Origin: SXRF01 sp964624555
Lineage (GTDB): Bacteria; Pseudomonadota; Alphaproteobacteria; Rickettsiales; SXRF01
DNA length: 64,000 bases
Assembly: GCA_964624555.1 (NCBI GenBank)
Contig: CAZUXB010000004.1
Coordinates: 1 to 64,000, forward strand
Direction of reading: 5' to 3'
The notes beneath the pieces were generated by a model. It did no database searches, had not been told where the DNA came from, and saw nothing but the letters and a program-made list of their open reading frames with translations. This document shows, piece by piece, positions 11,801 through 18,061 of the stretch. Made by a program: the position numbers and the translations under genes. Numbering within the stretch: position 1 is the first letter of the stretch; the number at the start of each line of letters is the position of its first letter.

Positions 11801-12612
11801 GCTTATATGGTGGTATGTGGATTAAGCCAGAACGTATAACCGTCCGCCAAATTACTAAAGCAATGCATGAGCAGTATATGCGCCTGTCTGTTCTGGATAT
11901 TCCGCCAACAGATATTGATGGTCATATGCGTCTGGAATTCCAAAAACGCCAAACTTTGCAGTTTATTGATTACATGAACGGCAAAGAAGGTACGCCGATG
12001 CCACAAAGCAGTATTGAGGTAGCAAGTAACTTATCGCGCAAGCTTGATGCACTCCTGCCGCAGTTAAATGATCCGAAACTCGGCTGGCAGAAATATCTGG
12101 ATGCTGACGGTGATGGCAAAGTATCTCGTGCGGATGTATTGGCAACTCTCTCAAAATACGGCGCAGAGATACATACTCTCAGTATGGATGGGATTAACCT
12201 GACCATTGGCGAACTGACTGGTGCGCTAAAAGCATTGGGTGTTGATCAAGGAACAACTCGTACCGAGCGTGTAGGTCGCGCTATTCAAACCACTTCCTTA
12301 GTCCCACTTATTAACGATGAAGTTCATGAGAACTTTGGTGGTCGTGCAGGTTATGGTAAATTTATAGAGGCCATAAAAGCGCAGCTTCCAGCACTAGAAA
12401 AACTTGGTATTTCTAAGTATATCGGCAACGGCGATAGCAAGATTACCCTTGATGAAATCATGGACACCTGCAAGAAAAATGGTATTCGCATAAGCGAGAT
12501 AGACCGCGACGGTGACGGAAAAATAACCGCCGGGGAAATTGTTCAGGCACTACAAACACGGGGTATAGGAATGCCGCAAGCCAATGGAAAGAATGACTCT
12601 GGTCGTACGTAG
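5875..12612 (+). CDS. Giant multidomain protein: M48-like zincin, EF-hands
   Basis: 2245 aa, the largest gene of the island. Residues 75-150 look like peptidase M48: the VNAFV strand, then HEKLH (111-115, an HExxH zinc site) and the downstream EESGADMYG with the third-ligand Glu. The middle (about 150-1680) is helical, with a charged coiled-coil stretch near 1025-1140, and is not recognised. A Pro-rich linker (about 1680-1790) is followed by a Gly/Ala zipper-like region (about 1885-1945) that could insert in or pack against a membrane. The C-terminus has EF-hand loops DADGDGKVSRAD (from 2076), GNGDSKITLDEI (2184) and DRDGDGKITAGE (2210). No signal peptide is seen. Such architectures occur among large polyvalent or effector-like proteins of mobile elements; the substrate is unknown. 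ATG is preceded by an AGGA site. Confidence 0.8.
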   Translation: MSLDDYIRDIQELRRGNVPEHIANEYKILSPDNPITQAFAPHMQKLWERLIGATNQGGYDPQKHQVRFLLSASDDVNAFVFTDSVPPTIVLTKGLISKLQTEGEIAGVLMHEKLHSILKDRLGLHPNSYMEESGADMYGAYALYKAGFPPGEMATALNKLPHDGVVNMVDKMLQVGTDPHPPIEERVRVVEDTVAILQRLQGLSTATSQDIDPAFKAQIASATFESAFGKRLAAITEEGVAPAEQLRRAANFIPDLQRLPDNEWAESQIQRFFTDLTKIDISPSREEDKLAYKEFMQRLYAKPEAVSRRWQRSLVLGHSNGAVEHLDQKLGLDRIRDFNTRAEYAGLPANEIKKAAQGMIGAVTEAEFLTHASNLARMLDVYNTDSNSLTLKLSGVLYNYPTQAIDASQVQAINDSIIQAGDSPQALSEAIAKHGIKLPWHDHITWAQQAMAGGHPEAMKALHYLGIGNVDPRVAEFPGVSPIDGGIHQKSRMLINPANGMIQGTIDRRQETSYSRPLNLEKEKERLAAFDLQQKAAVATADWGLLERDFHEFTRQYKRFLSPLGTDWPESAPFAQRFIQESEKLLAKDRAKYAPLLKEYLGITDETAAHLRDIYTRAQSKDIIELARAESDYNRLSYHAPYSDRSMVMRRSDAFSDTHLDIIQGGKFEIHPTHPFVGFVVQDKHNLFSVADKVELLSGVVGGFIHPIAAPERVYGFATPNTMQELRAAMDVVRTSPLDASSDRANYTGMANDYLRFNYLVNHPDEAYSRRDLELFTSVHRLDGSNFNAGGLPEQDVIKAILAKHNERLVAHEISPQSTLEETIQGFRQFADEGNSYFKQHPEIRVQYEQKILAGLAQLRDADPQEASRLTKMLLYTEHKGHIGQLGALRGNGKTMTPEFLNSKFKQEVMSHYVAAQAALLGTDDLSQQYSTRAKAAIDEVVARVSGNSRYEILRDLTDAVVSGKEVSYYARDSLMRITNDQISHADNSLRGSYMANQFLEKKSPERQASFIKFLRGGYDEQSAVEFLRVIEDREKYEALKLREQELQEQAKAQKAKIAIIDQAMDDNRKLAAQNQGEGFIPTVASEERSTQLYKEYIKLEEQRREHAYAIHSIESELENKVKTELQNRDFATTKLWKQIITGDVYTDSAPVTEAQKILYLQMQHDNFWAMSTEGRTMVLSRQLFPTDMPDAEAEAHFQQQKSRILAEQLPDSMKSGSDARVIAEKYMEHIPRAEARLFLSALIASRDPRVAHEASLGDAIGLLAKAMGSAENKLAQVGHSLEATPDDIRAGLAHSKSDYKKPSRWASFEWIETHGPPAAGQAHVGALLGAGSYNVTWPLEYPDGRQTALNMLRPYVEESSTYGFDILEKTARALVADDRKYQPLLDLVQETRRQFPNEVNTRLAAGQAIVADQNYHGTVVKAGGYEFHITTADWIAHGDSYKETLIAPGKHFSDLPESTSAELAFKKAAAKALFTVELSQWSRGHATDPDRHGKQQKIIADPNNPTVALVTMFDHGMQKLDAPSLKTQMVAGRAIESAVALSKKSGIGFGEALASVIDAKVSGYADSVPPEEIQHLSSLKRGLLQMGDYVQYMDKADIAESISAIRKAGAVSTGLKLGIMQERVSSEGVAGLLPRFGGSEAKPDPANRIVLAHDFATVEQTKLRLNPSYAALVNPAPPKPVLTIVPDTGQQVAPPQESNRPAPGPRGNRPGSSSVIGIAPQPLPLNTTPVVGGLALVAELQTPLQLAPATETIVSPAHMPAAANEPSINPTPKADVKPTPHTPVTTAPKVHAATRTTGSAGAALGIKGLVDSFSEGGSYQKASQVGGEQLYSERAAIAGDVAGIATGAGDIIGKASKAVQFLGRAAPIVAAGGTILRVNAADKAQDGRTGIGAITGFVGAMGSGAATGFVAGTQTANPWVTAGSAFGGALVGGYLATDAGKESQLGDQRQRDLDHAAQVIIDKNIATFQTLEKMRLYGGMWIKPERITVRQITKAMHEQYMRLSVLDIPPTDIDGHMRLEFQKRQTLQFIDYMNGKEGTPMPQSSIEVASNLSRKLDALLPQLNDPKLGWQKYLDADGDGKVSRADVLATLSKYGAEIHTLSMDGINLTIGELTGALKALGVDQGTTRTERVGRAIQTTSLVPLINDEVHENFGGRAGYGKFIEAIKAQLPALEKLGISKYIGNGDSKITLDEIMDTCKKNGIRISEIDRDGDGKITAGEIVQALQTRGIGMPQANGKNDSGRT

Positions 12613-12623
12613 TTTTCCTGCTG

Positions 12624-13055
12624 TTATTTGCTTTCATTTATCCAAAATACAATCACCAGTGCCAAACCAATTATTGCACTTACCAGTAACGAATGCCAAA
12701 GTTCTGAGAATGATGATGCAAACCAATTAATAATAGATGTTAGGATCGTTGCACTTGCTGCAAACCACCACCCTATAAATTCTGCTATAAGATTTTTGCG
12801 TAGCTCTGTTTTAGTATAAGGGGTGTTTTGCCACTTATTAATTCGTTTCTGAAGTTTCTTATCCAAAACATTTGCGTAGTCAGCGATTAGTGGCAGATTG
12901 CAGCGCATCCATGATAGAGCTTCCATATCCATTGGACTTGGCAAATATTTTGTATCACTTTCTATAAGCTGCAATTGCCGCTCAATAGCTTCAAGCTGCA
13001 TCGCCAATTTTCGTATATTATGCTTTTTACCTAGCAGCACATGATACCCCGACAT
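12624..13055 (-). CDS. Small membrane protein, hypothetical
   Basis: About 143 aa from ATG 13055; a TTG at 13106 would add 17 residues but lies in the folded block described at 13096-13243. The N-terminal half is a charged helical region (KLAMQLEAIERQLQLIESD) and the C-terminal half has two hydrophobic segments (IGWWFAASATILTSIINWF and LLVSAIIGLALVIVFWI) that should span the membrane as a hairpin. Not recognised. It converges on the giant gene with only 11 bases between the stops. The structured intergenic block could be its 5' leader. Confidence 0.55.
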   Translation of the reverse strand: MSGYHVLLGKKHNIRKLAMQLEAIERQLQLIESDTKYLPSPMDMEALSWMRCNLPLIADYANVLDKKLQKRINKWQNTPYTKTELRKNLIAEFIGWWFAASATILTSIINWFASSFSELWHSLLVSAIIGLALVIVFWINESK

Positions 13056-13095
13056 AGTGAACGATACCACCAAGACAGTTAGTCTCAGTGGTGCC

Positions 13096-13243
13096 GGGTT
13101 GTTCAAAAAGCTGTAGTGAAACAGCCACGGCGTTTTTAGCCGAAGCCTGTTATATGTGCGCCGTCAACCCGACCTACTGGTCGAGAGACAGCATCAATCA
13201 CGGTCTGATGCAGAACCGTTCACTAAGGGCTTTTTGAAGACCC
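13096..13243. ncRNA. Candidate structured RNA (multi-branch fold)
   Basis: A long closing helix is visible by eye. TTCAAAAAGC (13102-13111) pairs with GCTTTTTGAA (13229-13238), and TAGTGAA (13114-13120) pairs with TTCACTA (13219-13225). GGG/CCC adds three pairs outside. Inside are three more helices: ACGGCG/CGCCGT (13127-13132 with 13159-13164), CGACC/GGTCG (13170-13183, four-base loop) and GCATCA/TGATGC (13191-13211). The block is much richer in G+C than the sequence to its right. Strand is unknown: on the minus strand it would be the leader of the small membrane gene. No Rfam family is recognised. A DNA-level role, such as a cruciform origin, is an alternative. Confidence 0.5.
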
Positions 13244-13586
13244 AACACCTTATGAGTGTCATGGAAACCATATCATGAATAATCAGCGCGTCAAACAATC
13301 CCTGAAAAATCAATTTTGCATAATCAATTTATTATTGCTCCTCTCTAGGACTGTTGCTACTGAAAACACCATAAATTTGCTCTTCGCACACGCACGTGTA
13401 CACAGCTGTGCTAACTAATATTCAGTTATGTTATATAATTCAATCGGTTGATATTTTAGCAGAGGTGCGTTGACGTGCTAATTGCTAATATCATGATATT
13501 TAATGATAAAACGCTCATATTAATCAATAATGCAAAAATATATGCTAATTAATCAATGTTATTTTTTATTGATTACACAAAATTGA
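13244..13586. other. Intergenic, 343 bp, very AT-rich
   Basis: This stretch lies between the structured block and the 3' end of the nucleotidyltransferase gene. It holds AT-rich runs with several ATTAAT-type words (TTGATTAATCA near 13580) but no reading frame or clear terminator. Confidence 0.4.
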
Positions 13587-14318
13587 TTAATCATAGCTGA
13601 GTAAATGCTCTTCAGATAGCAATGCACGAAAAGTATTTAAGGCGACCTTATTTTCCGATGTTCGAAATTTTGAGAGATATTTATGTGCTGACATTTTGGT
13701 ACCGGCGCTAGAAGTAGCATAACTTTCAAGAAAGCTCATAAATTCACTAATTGATTTTCTGTCGAGTCGATCCGCATCTTTATTGCTAATTAGTTTTTTT
13801 ACTGCATTATCTTCAATAGATTCTGCTAATTTAGATGCTGCAAATATTGGATTTTTTTTCTCAGCAGAATGGGCAATGAGTATAGTTCTTACACACCAAG
13901 CAATTCTTTTGTTCATGATTGTATGATTTTCGAAAGTTTTAGAGTAATGTACTAAAAACCATCCAAGATCAGAAGCATGTTCTATTTCTTGACTGTAAGA
14001 ATCTCGAAAGCGGAACTGTTTCTTTAAGCATTCAAAGAATCCATTTTGATCGTGGAGCGGTTGAGCTTCATAAACAATATGACAAACAAATAAATCACCA
14101 CTTTCCGCCTTTTGAATTAGTTGATTTTGTGGATAGAAAGATAAAGAAAAGTTAACTTCTAAAATATGCTTAGGCTTTGTATCGGGCGTTACTAAAAGAA
14201 TATCCGTATCGGAAGCTTCTTCGTGATCGCCTCTAGCCCTACTGCCAAAAAGTGCAGCAGCAACAATTGAGGAATTATCCTCATAAAACTGAGAAAATTC
14301 TTTTATTCTAGTTTCCAT
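13587..14318 (-). CDS. Nucleotidyltransferase-fold protein coupled to WYL regulator
   Basis: 243 aa. The N-terminus has the pol-beta-type nucleotidyltransferase signature: FGSRARG, then SDTDILL (GS-x10-DxD) at about residues 24-43. The rest is mostly helical and could be a HEPN-like or substrate-binding domain; I see no clear HEPN catalytic motif. Proteins of this build serve as MNT-type antitoxins or as AMP/NMP-transferring toxins. Its start overlaps the upstream WYL gene by 11 bp, so the two are translated as a coupled pair. The module may be a free-standing toxin or defence unit, or an accessory of the neighbouring Thoeris genes. Confidence 0.75.
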   Translation of the reverse strand: METRIKEFSQFYEDNSSIVAAALFGSRARGDHEEASDTDILLVTPDTKPKHILEVNFSLSFYPQNQLIQKAESGDLFVCHIVYEAQPLHDQNGFFECLKKQFRFRDSYSQEIEHASDLGWFLVHYSKTFENHTIMNKRIAWCVRTILIAHSAEKKNPIFAASKLAESIEDNAVKKLISNKDADRLDRKSISEFMSFLESYATSSAGTKMSAHKYLSKFRTSENKVALNTFRALLSEEHLLSYD

Positions 14319-15246
14319 TATTTTCCGTACAGAAATTTTTTAATGCTTCTGCCGCCCTTACGCGGGCTTCATCTCGTGCATTTTCAATTTCAAGTCTATT
14401 TAACAAAATTATCTGCTGTTTATCAGGCTTTATTTTTCCTGGCTCTACATCTAAATTATACTCATTCATTAGATAAAAAGTTAGGCTAATTCGCGTGGGA
14501 ATAACTAACTTTCCATCTTTCATATCATATTCTGTGCTTATTGCTTTTTGTTTATCCGCAGAAAGTTCTGGATTTGGAGTGATAACCAAATTGATCATTT
14601 CGTTCCAAGCAATATCACATATTGATTTATCAATTGAAGGGTTGGCCTCAAATACCTGAGAAATTCGACCTAGATGAAAGTCATTAAAATTGTCATGTTC
14701 TTTACACCATGCACGGATATACCAACGTCCTGCACTGTTAATGAGTGTATGTGGAACTATATGTCGCACAACATCAGCTTTGCCGCTCATGGAATTGTAG
14801 TTGATTCTAAGCTCAAGCTTATTTCGGATAGCATCTAGAATTGCTAGCAGTAAAGATGATGAAGTAGATTTCCCCTTTAAAGTAACAATTTCAGCGGGTG
14901 GAAGGGTATCAAACCACGTATCTTCTTTTTTTATAAAACCACTTTTAATTCCCATAAGTTGCAGAAGATAGCGGTCAGTATTATGTCCAATCAAGCATGG
15001 CTTGAATGCCGAGCGACGTATAAATGCTTTTCGGGCATTATCATATTCTAAGTTAGCAGGTGCCAATTCTTGATATTGGCTAATATCAGCAGATGCCTGC
15101 TGCGCAGATATATTGAAAACGTCAATCAAATCTTTTCGGTTGAAGTACCCGTCCCACAATAAACGGAAATCAATGAATTCTAATCGGCGTTGTACTCCCC
15201 AGCGCACGGAATCCGGCAAAGAAACAGGCACATCTTCATTATTCAT
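14308..15246 (-). CDS. WYL-domain regulator, BrxR/CapW family
   Basis: 312 aa. The N-terminal 90 residues form a winged HTH (RRLEFIDFRLLWDGYF...FNISAQQASADISQYQELAP), the opening typical of BrxR/CapW defence-island repressors. The middle is a WYL domain (about 125-215) with RWYIRAWCKEH and FHLGRI, thought to bind a nucleic-acid or nucleotide ligand. A WCX-like C-terminal part follows. Family members repress BREX or CBASS operons and their own genes by binding inverted repeats. Here the gene is divergent from the Thoeris operon, and two palindromes lie in the shared spacer, so control of both sides is likely. That link is inferred. Confidence 0.88.
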   Translation of the reverse strand: MNNEDVPVSLPDSVRWGVQRRLEFIDFRLLWDGYFNRKDLIDVFNISAQQASADISQYQELAPANLEYDNARKAFIRRSAFKPCLIGHNTDRYLLQLMGIKSGFIKKEDTWFDTLPPAEIVTLKGKSTSSSLLLAILDAIRNKLELRINYNSMSGKADVVRHIVPHTLINSAGRWYIRAWCKEHDNFNDFHLGRISQVFEANPSIDKSICDIAWNEMINLVITPNPELSADKQKAISTEYDMKDGKLVIPTRISLTFYLMNEYNLDVEPGKIKPDKQQIILLNRLEIENARDEARVRAAEALKNFCTENNGN

Positions 15247-15278
15247 AAAAAACCCATCAAATAACTTGACGCACTCGG

Positions 15279-15313
15279 CTGGATAATGTATCCAGTTACT
15301 AGATGCATCTAGT
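15279..15313. promoter_or_regulatory. Twin palindromes in the divergent defence promoter
   Basis: CTGGATA-ATG-TATCCAG (15279-15295) and the perfect 16-bp palindrome ACTAGATGCATCTAGT (15298-15313) sit three bases apart in the 117-bp spacer between the WYL gene and the Thoeris operon. A plausible -10 (TTATAC, about 15325) for the plus-strand operon follows the second palindrome at a distance that puts the palindrome on its -35 region. BrxR/CapW proteins are known to bind such inverted repeats; the assignment here is inference. Confidence 0.6.
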
Positions 15314-15363
15314 TTGTTGTCTGATTATACACTGTTAACCCAATGAATTAAAGGAAAAAGATT

Positions 15364-15549
15364 ATGGTGAAAAAACCAGGAGAATCAACAGGAAATTGCG
15401 GGGGGATCTTTCAGGAGGTGGGGCCGCGTGGTGGGGTAAAGCCTAATTATGCGACAGTGGCCGACAATCATCGTCTGCCACCGACTCAAACAAGTGGCGG
15501 CGGCTGGAAACCTATTAAAGTTACTCCTGATAGCTTTCGTAAATCCTAA
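15364..15549 (+). CDS. 61-aa protein heading the Thoeris operon
   Basis: A small Gly/Pro-rich protein with no hydrophobic segment (GGIFQEVGPRGG and LPPTQTSGGGWKP are its landmarks). It resembles short YjzC-like proteins in style, but this is only an impression. AAAGGAAAAAG lies upstream of ATG. It is the first gene after the WYL-facing promoter and 54 bp before the first TIR gene, so it is probably co-transcribed with the defence genes. Function unknown. Confidence 0.65.
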   Translation: MVKKPGESTGNCGGIFQEVGPRGGVKPNYATVADNHRLPPTQTSGGGWKPIKVTPDSFRKS

Positions 15550-15603
15550 CAACAACAGGCCGCAGAATTTTCTGATGGCTTACTAATTTGAGAAAGAAAG
15601 TAT

Positions 15604-16095
15604 ATGGCAAGAAAAGTATTTTTTAGCTTTCATTATGATCGCGATGTAAGGCGGGTTGTGCAGGTGCGCAATTCATGGGTTGTGCGTGGTGAGAAAGAGG
15701 CTCAACCATTCTTGGACAAAGCAGAATGGGAGTCGATTAAGCGTACGGGAGATAGAGCCGTGGAAAAATGGATCGAAGAGCAACTTAACGGCACATCTGT
15801 TACCGTAGTGCTTATCGGCGCAGAGACTTATGATCGTGAGTGGGTGAAGCACGAAATTAAGCGGAGTTACGAACTGAAAAAAGGTATAATCGGTATTTAT
15901 ATCCATAACATTAAAGACCCACAAAAGGGAACAGATACAAAGGGTAGGAACCCCCTAGACCATTGGCACATCACCAGTAATGGCCAAAAGCAAATGTTTA
16001 CTAGTCTTTATAAAACTTATGATTGGGTTGCTGATAATGGCTATCAAAACTTCTCGGCGTGGGTTGAGACTGCTGCTAAAGCTGCAGGAAGGTAG
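15604..16095 (+). CDS. thsB1: Thoeris ThsB-like TIR protein (DUF1863), first copy
   Basis: 163 aa, a stand-alone TIR-like domain of the DUF1863 (MTH538) type, the build of Thoeris ThsB. The first strand is KVFFSFHYDRDV, and the catalytic-Glu region is YDREWVKHEIKRSYE, with Glu84 in the W-x3-E position. In type I Thoeris, ThsB senses phage and converts NAD+ to a cyclic ADP-ribose isomer that activates ThsA. A ThsA homologue lies two genes downstream in the same orientation. The length is a little below the usual 190 aa, but the fold elements are all visible. Confidence 0.87.
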   Translation: MARKVFFSFHYDRDVRRVVQVRNSWVVRGEKEAQPFLDKAEWESIKRTGDRAVEKWIEEQLNGTSVTVVLIGAETYDREWVKHEIKRSYELKKGIIGIYIHNIKDPQKGTDTKGRNPLDHWHITSNGQKQMFTSLYKTYDWVADNGYQNFSAWVETAAKAAGR

Positions 16096-16100
16096 TAAAT

Positions 16101-16607
16101 ATGCCGATATCACTTCACACTCTGCGTTCAACTGGAAGCGTTCTCCAAAAGGCTCATAATATCTCAGAGGCGCGTACACTTGGAGCGCAAACTGCTTTCC
16201 TGTGTCATAGCCACAAGGATAAAGACTTAGTGCAAGGCGCGGTCGCCCAACTCCATAAAGCTGGATGGAACGTATACGTAGATTGGGCAGACGCGGCGAT
16301 GCCGGAAACGCCCAATCGGGAAACAGCAGCTAAAATTAAGGATAAGATCGTTGAACTGACATTCTTTCTATTCTTAGCTACCCCTAATTCGATGAATTCA
16401 AAATGGTGTCCGTGGGAATTAGGTTATGCCGATGGGAAAAAGGACATTGAAAAAATTCTCGTAATTCCTACCAGTGATAATGGCTCCACTTATGGCAGCG
16501 AATATCTTCAATTATACCGGCGCGTTGATGTTGGTGGTTCCGGCTTATTAGAAGTATTTTCACCAGGATATCAGCATCACAGCACTTCATTCAGAAATTT
16601 ATATTAG
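16101..16607 (+). CDS. thsB2: Second Thoeris TIR protein (ThsB2)
   Basis: 168 aa TIR domain of a different subfamily from the preceding protein. After a 30-residue N-terminal extension come TAFLCHSHKDKDLV (first strand and BB-loop side), WNVYVDWAD, and NSKWCPWELGYADGKK, with Glu106 in the W-C-x-x-E NADase motif. It starts 5 bases after the thsB1 stop, with AGGAAGGT as ribosome site. Thoeris loci often carry several divergent ThsB proteins feeding one ThsA, which widens phage recognition. That is the best reading of this gene. Confidence 0.87.
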   Translation: MPISLHTLRSTGSVLQKAHNISEARTLGAQTAFLCHSHKDKDLVQGAVAQLHKAGWNVYVDWADAAMPETPNRETAAKIKDKIVELTFFLFLATPNSMNSKWCPWELGYADGKKDIEKILVIPTSDNGSTYGSEYLQLYRRVDVGGSGLLEVFSPGYQHHSTSFRNLY

Positions 16608-16615
16608 AGGTTGGA

Positions 16616-18049
16616 ATGAACAGGGAAATAGAAGCTTTTATCAATGATTTTGTGAACGATCTGGCTGCAAACAATGCAGCGATTTTCGCAGGCGCCGGCA
16701 TGTCAAAGAATACAGGGTATGTAGATTGGTCAGGTTTACTTGATGATATCGCAACACGTCTGGGTTTGCAGATCGATAAAGAGAATGATCTCGTATCTCT
16801 AGCTCAGTATCACGTAAATGAAAGTGGGCGCGCTTTATTAAATAAAAAAATTATAGAAGAATTTGTTGAAGATAATGATATTACTGAAAATCATCGTATC
16901 TTAGCTAGGTTGCCTATTTCGACTTATTGGACGACGAATTATGACCGTTTAATCGAAAATGCCCTAAAAGAAGCGAACAAAAGAGCGGATGTAAAATTTG
17001 CTGTTGAGCAAATTTTTAATACACATCCTAGACGTGATGCAGTTGTATATAAAATGCATGGCGATGCGACTTTACCTGCGCAGGCTATTTTGACCAAAGA
17101 AGATTACGAACGATATCATGTAACTCATGAAGCATTTATCAATGCTCTTACTGGCGACCTCACTACTAAAACTTTTCTTTTTATTGGATTTAGTTTTGCT
17201 GACCCAAATCTCGATTATGTCTTAAGTCGCATAAACGTAAGACATCGTGAGTATAAACGCGATCACTACTGCTTTATTAGGCGTCCAAAGTTAGGAGAAA
17301 AGGAAAGCGAAAGCAGAGCAGATTTCGATTATAATAGTAGGAAACTGCAACTAAGATTAGGAGAGCTAAAGCGTTACGGAATTCAGCCTCTTCTAATCGA
17401 TGAGTACCATGAAATCAGAGAAGTTCTCGAAGAAATAGAAAATCGCTTTAGAAAACGCACTGTGTTTATTTCTGGCAGTGCAGAAGAATATGGCGATTGG
17501 AATCGTAATGAAGCTCAACAATTCGTTCACAAACTAAGCAAAGCACTAATTATTCAAGGCTATCGCATAGTAAATGGATTTGGCTGGGGAATTGGCAGTG
17601 CCGTAATCAACGGTGCGCTTGATGCAGTATATGAAAGGCCCGATAAATACAGCGAAGATCAGCTTATTATGAAACCATTTCCCCAGTTCCAAACGGGGGA
17701 TAAAGCACTTCCTGATTTGTGGGAAGAATATCGTCAAAGAATGATCGGGCTGGCTGGTATTTCAATCATTATATTTGGAAATAAGTTAGACAAGGGAACG
17801 ATTGTAAATGCAAACGGCGTTAGGCGTGAGTTCGAAATTGCTAGGCAACATGATTTGGTGCCGATACCGATACCAATAACTGGATATATGGCTAAAGAAA
17901 TCTTTGATGAGATTTCACAAGACTTCGATTCCTTATACACCGAGAACAAAAAAATAATACCTTTGGTAAAGGGACTTTCTTCGCTTGCTCACAACGATGT
18001 AGATAAAATCGTTCATAAAATAATAGAGATACTAAAAAAGGTGAACTAG
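16616..18049 (+). CDS. thsA: Thoeris effector ThsA (SIR2-SLOG)
   Basis: 477 aa, close to the length of characterised SIR2-SLOG ThsA proteins. The SIR2 NADase domain (1-285) shows AAIFAGAGMSKNTG, TTNYDRLI with Asn108 and Asp110, and YKMHGD with His148, matching the catalytic Asn/His of the family. The SLOG domain (about 286-460) begins RTVFISGSAEEYGDW and has NGFGWGIGSAVI, the nucleotide-signal pocket. The family is activated by the TIR-made cyclic ADP-ribose isomer and then destroys cellular NAD+. No membrane segment is present. It starts 8 bases after thsB2 with an AGAGG site. Identity is firm; activity is inferred from intact motifs. Confidence 0.92.
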   Translation: MNREIEAFINDFVNDLAANNAAIFAGAGMSKNTGYVDWSGLLDDIATRLGLQIDKENDLVSLAQYHVNESGRALLNKKIIEEFVEDNDITENHRILARLPISTYWTTNYDRLIENALKEANKRADVKFAVEQIFNTHPRRDAVVYKMHGDATLPAQAILTKEDYERYHVTHEAFINALTGDLTTKTFLFIGFSFADPNLDYVLSRINVRHREYKRDHYCFIRRPKLGEKESESRADFDYNSRKLQLRLGELKRYGIQPLLIDEYHEIREVLEEIENRFRKRTVFISGSAEEYGDWNRNEAQQFVHKLSKALIIQGYRIVNGFGWGIGSAVINGALDAVYERPDKYSEDQLIMKPFPQFQTGDKALPDLWEEYRQRMIGLAGISIIIFGNKLDKGTIVNANGVRREFEIARQHDLVPIPIPITGYMAKEIFDEISQDFDSLYTENKKIIPLVKGLSSLAHNDVDKIVHKIIEILKKVN

Positions 18050-18061
18050 GAGCAGGTCGCT

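Noticed and set aside
13096..13243. Integron attC site
   Set aside because: The folded block has no RYYYAAC/GTTRRRY ends, and no integron integrase is present; the tyrosine integrase here is P4-type.
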